From Hymenobacter montanus (GTDB lineage: Bacteria > Bacteroidota > Bacteroidia > Cytophagales > Hymenobacteraceae), in assembly GCF_014699115.1 (NCBI RefSeq), contig NZ_JACXAD010000036.1, forward strand, positions 1 to 34,255: a stretch of DNA of 34,255 nucleotides, in the 5' to 3' direction. Below the pieces are notes generated by a model. The model searched no databases and was not told where the DNA came from. It was given only the letters and a program-made list of their open reading frames with translations. A program made the translations under genes and the position numbers. This document shows, piece by piece, positions 9,190 to 17,402 of this stretch; position 1 is the first letter of the stretch, and each line of letters starts with the position of its first letter.

Positions 9190-9269
9190 ACTTTAGGGGT
9201 GTCCGGCTCGCCCGGACTGAGAGCATACCCTTGGAACCTGCTCCGGCTGATACCGGCGAAGGGAAAAGT
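9190..9269 (+). promoter_or_regulatory. TPP riboswitch (THI element)
   Basis: The conserved thi-box core is complete: CTGAGA at 9217-9222, CATACCC just after it, GAACCTG at 9234-9240, the variable arm CCGGCTGATACCGG, and GCGAAGGGAA at 9256-9265. The closing P1 stem is ACTTT (9190-9194) with AAAGT (9265-9269). It stands about 80 bases ahead of thiS, so TPP should repress the whole operon. Downstream, ACCCCT at 9295-9300 is complementary to AGGGGT at 9195-9200 inside the aptamer, which could form an alternative, ligand-sensitive pairing. No classical U-tract terminator is visible, so control may act on translation or on elongation; that is inference. Confidence 0.95.
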
Positions 9270-9350
9270 ATCGGTGCATAGGTCGGCCCCGCGGACCCCT
9301 GTCATCCCTATTGTTTAGAGTCCGATTCGTTGCCAACGCCCTCAGTTGCC

Positions 9351-9554
9351 ATGGTCTGCTACGTAAACAATTCCCCCCAGGAAACCGCCGATAATCAAAC
9401 GATTAGCCAGCTCCTCACCCACCTTGCCCTAGCAGAGCAGCGCGGCCTGGCCGTGGCCGTAAACGATACCGTGGTGCCGCGGGCCGAGTGGCCCGCCCAC
9501 GCCCTGCAAGCGCACGACCGGGTAACGATTATCCGGGCTACGCAGGGAGGATAA
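9351..9554 (+). CDS. thiS: Sulfur carrier protein ThiS
   Basis: This 67-residue ubiquitin-fold protein carries sulfur to the thiazole synthase ThiG. It shows the family pattern: MVCYVNN at the start, GLAVAVNDTVVPRAEW in the middle and the obligatory C-terminal Gly-Gly (IIRATQGG). ThiF adenylates the last glycine and it becomes a thiocarboxylate. I chose the ATG at 9351 because MVCYVNN is where homologues begin; an in-frame ATG at 9330 would add seven unconserved residues. It is the first gene after the TPP riboswitch. There is no Shine-Dalgarno sequence, as is usual for this phylum. Confidence 0.95.
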   Translation: MVCYVNNSPQETADNQTISQLLTHLALAEQRGLAVAVNDTVVPRAEWPAHALQAHDRVTIIRATQGG

Positions 9555-9565
9555 ACCTTGGGTTT

Positions 9566-9850
9566 AGATTAGGGCTCAAAGCGTAGAACGTAGAGCTTAG
9601 AAAAGGTTGCAGCCGCAGGTATTTCCTACTTTTTTTCTCACTTTAAGTATAGATTCTCATTAATATAGAGCCTCATTTCTACCTTTTCCAGGTCTAAGTT
9701 CTGAGTTCTACGCTCTGAGCTCTAACATCTAAGCTCTAAATCCTTTAAAGTCTCATTTCCACCTTTCCAAGATTTGGTTCTGAGCTCTAACATCCAAGCT
9801 CTGAGTTCTAAACTATGAAGTTCTACGTTCTAACATCTAAGCTCTCAATT
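9566..9850 (+). repeat. Heptanucleotide repeat element between thiS and thiC
   Basis: Five antisense 7-mers occupy 9566-9600 (AGATTAG, GGCTCAA, AGCGTAG, AACGTAG, AGCTTAG). Two sense blocks follow, at 9694-9742 (seven units, CTAAGTT CTGAGTT CTACGCT and so on) and 9780-9850 (ten units with one 8-base irregular unit at 9815-9822). The consensus is about CTRAGYT. Each sense block is preceded by a similar lead (TCATTTCTACCTTTTCCA-like, near 9673 and 9752), so the block itself seems duplicated. The array ends six bases before the thiC ATG. Antisense and sense units are complementary and could fold into a long, imperfect hairpin. It is non-coding as far as I can tell; an in-frame ATG at 9815 is within the repeat and is not the likely thiC start. 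Confidence 0.85.
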
Positions 9851-9856
9851 CCTCCG

Positions 9857-11731
<1,875 letters not shown>

Positions 11732-11993
11732 TACTTGGTTTTTGGTGCCTGGTGCTTGGTGCTTGGGATGTTCTGGTATTAGTGAGTTATCGTAAGCCTC
11801 CATGCTAAACATTAAGCTCCAGGTATCAGGCAGCAACAACCAAACTCCGAGAACCAACACCCAAGCACCAAGCACCAAGCACCAGGCACCAGGCACCAGG
11901 TACCAGGCACCAAAAACCAAGCACCAAAAACCAAGCACCAACAACCAAGCACCAACAACCAAGCACCAACAACCAAGCACCAACAACCAAACT
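11732..11993 (+). repeat. Heptanucleotide repeat element between thiC and thiD
   Basis: Immediately after the thiC stop there are five antisense 7-mers at 11732-11766 (TACTTGG, TTTTTGG, TGCCTGG, TGCTTGG, TGCTTGG). A spacer of 38 bases follows, then 27 uninterrupted, in-phase 7-mers at 11805-11993. The last 19 (11861-11993) are close to the consensus CCAAGCA, with variants CCAGGCA, CCAAAAA and CCAACAA. From 11931 CCAAGCA and CCAACAA alternate, a 14-base higher-order period. The final unit, CCAAACT, touches the thiD ATG at 11994. The antisense units can pair with the sense units (for example 11734-11752 with 11903-11921, a perfect 19-base match). The layout is the same as in the thiS-thiC gap. 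Confidence 0.92.
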
Positions 11994-12752
11994 ATGCGCC
12001 CTTTCGCTCTTAGCATTGCCGGTTTTGACCCCAGCGCCGGGGCCGGCTTGTTGGCCGATGTGAAAACGATGGAAGCCAGCGGCGTGTATGGGCTGGGAGT
12101 CTGCACGGCTCTCACGGTGCAAAACGACGTGGCGTTCGAGCGCGTGTCGTGGGTGGCGGCGGCCACGATTCGCGACCAGATTCGGGTGTTGTTCACCCGG
12201 TTTCGGGTTGATTTCGTGAAGTTTGGCTTATTCGAAAGCCTGCCGCAGCTGCTTGAGCTGGTAGGCTGGCTCAAAGGGCAGAACCCGCGCCTGCAACTCG
12301 TGTGGGACCCCGTGCTGAAAGCCACGGCCGGCTACGAGTTCCACCGCTCGGCCGATCGAGAGCTGCTGCGGGCCTTGTGCGCGGAAATGGCCCTCCTGAC
12401 CCCGAACCGGCCGGAAATGCTGCGCCTCTGGCCCGCCGAATCGGCCGAAAGGGCGGCGGAAGTGGTGAGTGGTTTCTGCCCCGTATTGCTAAAAGGCGGG
12501 CACGACGACGGCGAGCTAGCCACCGACGTGCTGTTTGCCAGTGGCCGCCGGCACGAGTTTTCGACGCCGCGGCTGCCGCACGGCGAGAAGCACGGCAGCG
12601 GCTGCGTGCTGTCGGCCGCCGTACTGGCGCAATTGGCCCAGGGCCAGAGCTTGGTAGACGCTTGCCGGGTGGGCAAGGCGTACACCACCGAATTCTTAGC
12701 TAGTAACGAGACGCTGTTAGGCTACCATAGCAGGGGCCTTAGCCCGTCGTAG
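11994..12752 (+). CDS. thiD: Hydroxymethylpyrimidine/phosphomethylpyrimidine kinase ThiD
   Basis: This 252-residue ribokinase-fold enzyme phosphorylates HMP and HMP-P to HMP-PP. It begins with the family signature LSIAGFDPSAGAGLLADVKT and continues with VYGLGVCTALTVQN, WDPVLKATAGYEF, LLTPNRPEM and LLKGGHDDG. The anion-hole/catalytic motif is LPHGEKHGSGCVLSAAV, where this family usually has THGTGC(T/A)LSSA. I place the start at the ATG at 11994, which directly abuts the 7-mer array. An in-frame ATG at 11802 would add 64 residues that are just the translated repeat (QAPSTKH-like), so I reject it as the default. It lies third in the operon, supplying the pyrimidine substrate for ThiE. Confidence 0.95.
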   Translation: MRPFALSIAGFDPSAGAGLLADVKTMEASGVYGLGVCTALTVQNDVAFERVSWVAAATIRDQIRVLFTRFRVDFVKFGLFESLPQLLELVGWLKGQNPRLQLVWDPVLKATAGYEFHRSADRELLRALCAEMALLTPNRPEMLRLWPAESAERAAEVVSGFCPVLLKGGHDDGELATDVLFASGRRHEFSTPRLPHGEKHGSGCVLSAAVLAQLAQGQSLVDACRVGKAYTTEFLASNETLLGYHSRGLSPS

Positions 12753-12758
12753 CCCGCT

Positions 12759-12786
12759 GTGGCCCGCCACCATGGCTGCGGGCCAC
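12759..12786. terminator. Perfect 9-bp hairpin between thiD and thiE
   Basis: GTGGCCCGC at 12759-12767 and GCGGGCCAC at 12778-12786 are exact reverse complements with a 10-base loop. It lies 6 bases past the thiD stop. No U-tract follows, so it is more likely an attenuator, an mRNA-stability or processing element, or a leaky terminator than a full stop, since thiE continues on the same strand. Confidence 0.45.
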
Positions 12787-12847
12787 TTCTTACTCGCTAT
12801 GCTCGTGCCACTTGGCGCCGGCGGCATGCCACTAAGCAAACACAACC

Positions 12848-13471
12848 ATGAAAATCAGTAACCTGCATTACATTACCACTACCCCCGAGGCCGCCGAACT
12901 GGCTTGCCAGGGCGGGGTGCGGTGGGTGCAGCTCCGGGTGAAGAACCAGCCCCCCGCCGCCTGGAAGCAGCTAGCCCTGGAGACGCAGGCCGTGTGCCGC
13001 CGCTATGGCGCTACGCTGCTCATCAACGACAACCCGCGCCTGGCCCAGGAAATCGGGGCTGATGGCGTGCACGTCGGCCAGGCTGACATGCCCCCCGAGG
13101 AAGCCCGCGCCATGCTGGGCTCGCAGTTCATCATCGGCGGCACGGCCAACACCCTGGCCGACGTACAGCGCTTGGCGGCCGCCGGCGTCGATTACGTGGG
13201 CCTGGGCCCGTTTCGCTTTACCTCAACCAAGGAAAACCTGAGCCCGATTGTGGGTCTGGCCGGCTACGAAGAAATTATGCGCCAGTGCCAGGCAGCTGGG
13301 CTGAATGTGCCGGTTATTGGCATTGGCGGCATTGTGCTGGCCGATGTGGCGGCGCTGCTGGCTACGGGCCTGCACGGCGTAGCGGTGGCCGGCGCCATTG
13401 GGAACGCGGCCGATCCAACGGCCGCCGCCCACTTGATGATCAGGGAGTTAGCTGCCGTAAATCCTATTTAA
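12848..13471 (+). CDS. thiE: Thiamine phosphate synthase ThiE
   Basis: This 207-residue TIM-barrel enzyme joins HMP-PP to thiazole phosphate to give thiamine phosphate. Characteristic segments in order are YITT, VRWVQLRVK, LLINDNPRLAQEIGADGVHV (with GVHVGQADMP), IIGGTANTLADV, YVGLGPFRFTSTK and VIGIGGI with the phosphate-binding VAVAGAI. The GPFRFTSTKENLSP loop is the form usual in Bacteroidota, in place of GPIFPT-TK. The gene is followed after 5 bases by thiG, indicating tight coupling. A second, more diverged ThiE-family gene lies at 18485-19090. Confidence 0.95.
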   Translation: MKISNLHYITTTPEAAELACQGGVRWVQLRVKNQPPAAWKQLALETQAVCRRYGATLLINDNPRLAQEIGADGVHVGQADMPPEEARAMLGSQFIIGGTANTLADVQRLAAAGVDYVGLGPFRFTSTKENLSPIVGLAGYEEIMRQCQAAGLNVPVIGIGGIVLADVAALLATGLHGVAVAGAIGNAADPTAAAHLMIRELAAVNPI

Positions 13472-13476
13472 TTATT

Positions 13477-14256
13477 ATGTTAAGTAAAAATCTGACCATT
13501 GCCGGCCGCACCTTTGCTTCTCGTCTGTTCACGGGGACGGGCAAATTTAGCTCGTCACTGCTCATGGAAGAAGCGCTGTTGGCATCGGGCTCCGAGTTGG
13601 TGACGGTGGCCCTGAAGCGCGTGGACGTAGCCGATGCCGAAGACGATATCCTGCGGCATCTGGCGCATCCCCAGTTCAGCCTGCTGCCCAACACCTCGGG
13701 CGTGCGCACGGCCCGGGAAGCGGTATTTGCCGCTCAACTGGCCCGCGAGGCGCTGGAGACCGACTGGCTAAAGCTTGAGATTCACCCGGACCCGAAGTAT
13801 TTGCTGCCCGACCCCGTGGAAACCCTGAAGGCCGCCGAGGAGCTCGTGAAGCTGGGCTTCGTGGTGCTGCCCTACATCCACGCCGATCCGGTGCTGTGCA
13901 AGCGCCTCGAAGAAGTAGGGGTGGCGGCCGTCATGCCCTTGGGGGCGCCCATTGGCTCGAACAAGGGCCTGCTGACGCGGGAGTTTCTGGAAATTATCAT
14001 CGGCCAGAGCAAGGTACCGGTGGTGGTCGACGCGGGCCTCGGGGCCCCCTCGCACGCGGCAGCAGCCCTGGAGATGGGAGCCGATGCCGTGCTGGTAAAC
14101 ACGGCCATTGCCGTGGCCGGGCAACCGGTAGCCATGGCCACGGCGTTTAAGCTGGCCGTGGAGGCCGGGCGCCTGGCCTACGAGGCCCGGCTGGCCGCCC
14201 CGGTAAGCCACGAAGCCGTAGCCAGCTCGCCCCTCACGGCCTTTCTGGATGGGTAG
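13477..14256 (+). CDS. thiG: Thiazole synthase ThiG
   Basis: This 259-residue TIM-barrel enzyme forms thiazole phosphate carboxylate from 1-deoxy-D-xylulose 5-phosphate, dehydroglycine and ThiS thiocarboxylate. The order of blocks is typical: SRLFTGTGKF, LVTVALKRVD, LLPNTSGVRTAREAV, WLKLEIHPDPKYLLPD (with the Schiff-base lysine region), VVLPYIHADPVLCKRL, AVMPLGAPIGSNKGL, VPVVVDAGLGAPSHAAAA and AVLVNTAIA. The start is the ATG at 13477, five bases after the thiE stop; longer in-frame readings run through thiE. A weak hairpin (TTGCTA/TAGCAA at 14266-14280) follows the stop. In this operon the expected next gene, thiH, is displaced by the TPR gene. Confidence 0.96.
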   Translation: MLSKNLTIAGRTFASRLFTGTGKFSSSLLMEEALLASGSELVTVALKRVDVADAEDDILRHLAHPQFSLLPNTSGVRTAREAVFAAQLAREALETDWLKLEIHPDPKYLLPDPVETLKAAEELVKLGFVVLPYIHADPVLCKRLEEVGVAAVMPLGAPIGSNKGLLTREFLEIIIGQSKVPVVVDAGLGAPSHAAAALEMGADAVLVNTAIAVAGQPVAMATAFKLAVEAGRLAYEARLAAPVSHEAVASSPLTAFLDG

Positions 14257-14526
14257 AAATTATAATTGCTAACCTAGCAACACGAGCACCAGAAATCCGG
14301 GCTGCTTTACAAGAGAAATAAGGAGAATCAGATCGGTTTAGAAACTAACGTAGCATCGGCTGTACCGTTCAAAGGAAGCACTCCGTAGGCTCCGGAGGAA
14401 ACCAGTTCAACTATTAAAGTAGCCCCGCCGACCGGACCTACTAGACCACCAAGAGCTTACACCCGAAAGAGCCAAACAGCTCACACAGCCATTAACCACA
14501 ACAAGTAAGCGACCAGGAGCAAAAGA

Positions 14527-16050
14527 ATGATTTCACCCGAACGATCCGACGTCCAGACGATTGTAGAAATGGCAGAGGCTGCCCGTGTGAGTGAGGGGTG
14601 GAGCAAGTCTTGCCAGATTTTGCGGGAGGGACTAGTAGCGCATCCCGATAGCGTATTACTGATGGTCAGATTGGGTAAGGCATTGCGTTTCTGCAGTGGT
14701 TTTGCAGAAGCGAGAGAAGTTCTGCAACGGGCAGAGGCCATAGCACCCGACGATTATGAAGTACTCTACCAGCTTGGTATAGTCCTGCGGGCAGAAGCCG
14801 AGATCTGGGGTGCGTTCGCTGCCCACTCAAGTCTGGTAAAGAAGTTCCCAGCAGATCCAAATGCTAGGCACGTACTTGCCAACGATCACATTGTGCTGGG
14901 TTATCCTGACAAGGCATTGCCAGAATTAAAACAACTTATCGGGCAATTTCCTAGCCAGATGAACTATCGCATCAGCTACGCCGATTGCCTCAATAAAATG
15001 GGGCGATACACAGAGTCGATCGCGGTACTCAACGAGGTGTTAGAGCAGGACCCATTATGGGTCGATGCTCTGATTTCTCTCGCAGAAGCGAATCAGGGGC
15101 TAAGACGACCTAACCAGTGGACTGCTGCTGCAAGAAAAGCCTACGAACTAGACCCAGATAGCGCAGGGGTGCATTTATTGATGCACGATGTCTGTCTAGC
15201 AGAAGCGAATTTTGAGCAAGCTTTGAGACATCTACAACGTGCATTAGAAAGTCACCCTCGCTGCTTCAAAGCGCAGGTTGCTATGGGGAGCTTTTACTGG
15301 AATGGAAATGACGAAGATGGGGCGCGGGAGTGGTTCGAGTTAGCCAACAAAATTGCTCCTTGGGACGGTCAAGTTCAGGGTATGTTAGCACAGTTCCAGG
15401 CTGAAAATGAGGGAGGTATCCCTGATGAAACTGAGGGAGATATCCCTAAGATTGAACTTTTAGAAAATGAGGCACTAACTGTACCCTACGGAGGATTGCC
15501 CTACTACTTGGGTCGAATTTTCCTGGGAACTTACCATGACTACGAACGTGCTTTGCGTTTTTGCCAGCTTGCCGTTGAGTGCGCCCCTGAAGATGTAGAT
15601 ACCCGCAGATTACTCGGTCAAACCTATCTCGTGCGGGAAGAGTATGACGCGGCAATACAACAGTTACAACTTGTCGTCGAATGGTGTCCAGATTGGATCC
15701 AAGCGAAGGAAGAACTAGCTTACGCCTACCTTCAAGCCGATAAGCTATCGGAAGCTGCGACAGTCTATGCTTCGGTTGTACCATACCTTCCTGACAAAGC
15801 CGATGTTCACCATGGGTACGGCGTTACACTTGTAAATCTAGGACAGATAGAGGAAGGCTTAACTCATCTTCAAAAAGCAGTGCAGCTAGATACCAATAAT
15901 GGCAATATGCTGTGGTCTTTGGCTTTGGCGCTCGAAGTAATCGATAGACCAAAAGAAGCGTTAGAAGTGGCTTTGAAAGCGAAGGTTTTGTTGCCAGAAA
16001 ATGACCAAGAGATTAGCGAACTTGTCAACCGCCTTCAAGCCTCTCCTTGA
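14527..16050 (+). CDS. Cytoplasmic TPR protein inserted between thiG and thiH
   Basis: This 507-residue protein is made of TPR-type helix pairs from end to end, for example AIAPDDYEVLYQLGIVLRAE, ALESHPRCFKAQVAMGSFYW and AVQLDTNNGNMLWSLALALE, about twelve units. It has no signal peptide, no membrane helix and no catalytic motif, so it is probably a cytosolic scaffold. An acidic, repeat-like break (EGGIPDETEGDIP) at about residues 297-310 divides the array in two. The gene is visibly AT-richer, with different codon use from the thi genes. AGGAG seven bases before the ATG forms a Shine-Dalgarno-like site, unlike its neighbours. It is flanked by non-coding gaps of 270 and 230 bases, suggesting it was acquired. 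A role in thiamine synthesis cannot be inferred from the sequence. Confidence 0.85.
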   Translation: MISPERSDVQTIVEMAEAARVSEGWSKSCQILREGLVAHPDSVLLMVRLGKALRFCSGFAEAREVLQRAEAIAPDDYEVLYQLGIVLRAEAEIWGAFAAHSSLVKKFPADPNARHVLANDHIVLGYPDKALPELKQLIGQFPSQMNYRISYADCLNKMGRYTESIAVLNEVLEQDPLWVDALISLAEANQGLRRPNQWTAAARKAYELDPDSAGVHLLMHDVCLAEANFEQALRHLQRALESHPRCFKAQVAMGSFYWNGNDEDGAREWFELANKIAPWDGQVQGMLAQFQAENEGGIPDETEGDIPKIELLENEALTVPYGGLPYYLGRIFLGTYHDYERALRFCQLAVECAPEDVDTRRLLGQTYLVREEYDAAIQQLQLVVEWCPDWIQAKEELAYAYLQADKLSEAATVYASVVPYLPDKADVHHGYGVTLVNLGQIEEGLTHLQKAVQLDTNNGNMLWSLALALEVIDRPKEALEVALKAKVLLPENDQEISELVNRLQASP

Positions 16051-16251
16051 AATAAGACGACTATAACCCAGTGTTCCATGTTGTTCTGTACAAAGCCATT
16101 TCTACGGAAAGCTGCGCTAATGTAGCCCTGCCCCTAACCAAAAATCCAACAGTCCAGGGGATAGCTGGCCACGACTACTCATGCCAAAATTCATCTGGCA
16201 GCCTTATGGTGCGTGCTCCAGCTTGTCGGGGCTACCTCATTGTTCAACAAG

Positions 16252-16269
16252 ACGCCGCAAAGGCGGCGT
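16252..16269 (+). promoter_or_regulatory. GC-rich hairpin just ahead of thiH
   Basis: ACGCCGC (16252-16258) and GCGGCGT (16263-16269) form a perfect 7-bp stem with a tetraloop AAAG, ending 11 bases before the thiH ATG. It may be the end of a terminator for the inserted TPR gene or a structure in the thiH leader. The rest of the 16051-16280 gap holds no recognisable gene. Confidence 0.4.
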
Positions 16270-16280
16270 AATACATTAAA

Positions 16281-17402
16281 ATGAGCTTCCAACCCATTTT
16301 TGAGGCCCATTCCTGGGACGAGATTAAAGCCAGTATCTACGCTAAAACGGCAGAGGATGTAGTGCGGGCTTTGCGCACACCGCAGCGCACGCTGGAGGAT
16401 TTCAAAGCCTTGATCGCGCCAGCGGCCGAGCCGTACCTCGAGCAGATGGCCCAGCTCAGCCACCAACTGACGCGCCAACGGTTCGGCAACACCGTGCAGC
16501 TGTACGCGCCCCTGTACCTGTCGAACGAATGCCAGAACATCTGTACCTACTGCGGCTTCAGCCTCGACAATAAAATCCGTCGGCGCACGCTGAGCAGCGT
16601 GGAGATGCTGCAGGAAGCAGCCGTGCTGAAGGACTGGGGCTACGACCATGTGCTGCTCGTAACCGGCGAGGCCAACCAGACCGTGGGCGTCGACTACCTC
16701 GAAAAAGCGCTGCGCACCCTGCGGCCCCACTTTGCGCACCTCTCCATGGAAGTGCAGCCGCTCGACCAGGCCGATTACGAGCGCCTCATTCCGGAGGGCC
16801 TGAACACCGTGCTGGTCTACCAGGAAACCTACCACCGCGCTGATTATAAAAAGCACCATCCCAAAGGCAAAAAATCAAACTTCAACTACCGCCTCGACAC
16901 CCCCGACCGGCTGGGCCGGGCCGGCATTCACAAAATGGGCCTGGGCGTGCTGATTGGCCTGGAAGACTGGCGCACCGACTGTTTCTTCACGGCGCTGCAC
17001 CTCGACTACCTGGAGCGCACCTACTGGCAAACCAAGTACAGCCTGTCGTTCCCGCGCCTGCGGCCGGCCGAAGGGCTGTTGCAGCCCAAAGTAGAAATGA
17101 GCGACCGGGAGCTGGTGCAGCTGATTTGCGCCTACCGCTTGCTCAACGAGGAGGTGGAGCTGTCGATTTCAACCCGCGAGAGCCCCGTCTTCCGCGACCA
17201 CGTGGTGAAGTTGGGCATCACCAGCATCAGCGCGGGCTCTAAAACCAACCCGGGCGGCTACGTGGTGGCGCCGGAGTCGCTGGAGCAATTCGAGATTTCC
17301 GACGAGCGTAGCCCGGCCGAGATTGCCGCCATGCTGCGCCGCCAGGGCTACGAGCCGGTTTGGAAAGACTGGGACGCCACCTTAACCGCCTTGGCCCGAT
17401 GA
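16281..17402 (+). CDS. thiH: 2-iminoacetate synthase ThiH
   Basis: This 373-residue radical SAM enzyme cleaves tyrosine to p-cresol and dehydroglycine, the glycine-derived part of the thiazole. The Fe-S cluster motif is C84-x3-C88-x2-C91 (CQNICTYCGF). Other typical segments are LYLSNECQN, LLVTGEANQTVGVDYL, GLNTVLVYQETYHRADYKKH, GIHKMGLGVLIGLEDWRTD, SLSFPRLRPAEG and ISAGSKTNPGGY. Its length is normal for ThiH. Presence of ThiH, with no thiO in view, means thiazole synthesis uses the tyrosine route, which needs SAM and a reducing system. The stop codon overlaps the thiF start (ATGA at 17399-17402), so the two are translationally coupled. Confidence 0.96.
   Translation: MSFQPIFEAHSWDEIKASIYAKTAEDVVRALRTPQRTLEDFKALIAPAAEPYLEQMAQLSHQLTRQRFGNTVQLYAPLYLSNECQNICTYCGFSLDNKIRRRTLSSVEMLQEAAVLKDWGYDHVLLVTGEANQTVGVDYLEKALRTLRPHFAHLSMEVQPLDQADYERLIPEGLNTVLVYQETYHRADYKKHHPKGKKSNFNYRLDTPDRLGRAGIHKMGLGVLIGLEDWRTDCFFTALHLDYLERTYWQTKYSLSFPRLRPAEGLLQPKVEMSDRELVQLICAYRLLNEEVELSISTRESPVFRDHVVKLGITSISAGSKTNPGGYVVAPESLEQFEISDERSPAEIAAMLRRQGYEPVWKDWDATLTALAR

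Noticed and set aside
9815..9856. Longer thiC start at 9815
   Set aside because: The extra 14 residues are translated 7-mer repeat; homologues begin near MKKKDQAP, so the ATG at 9857 is preferred.
11732..11993. CRISPR array
   Set aside because: Units are 7 bases with no unique spacers between them and no cas genes are present; it is a tandem repeat.
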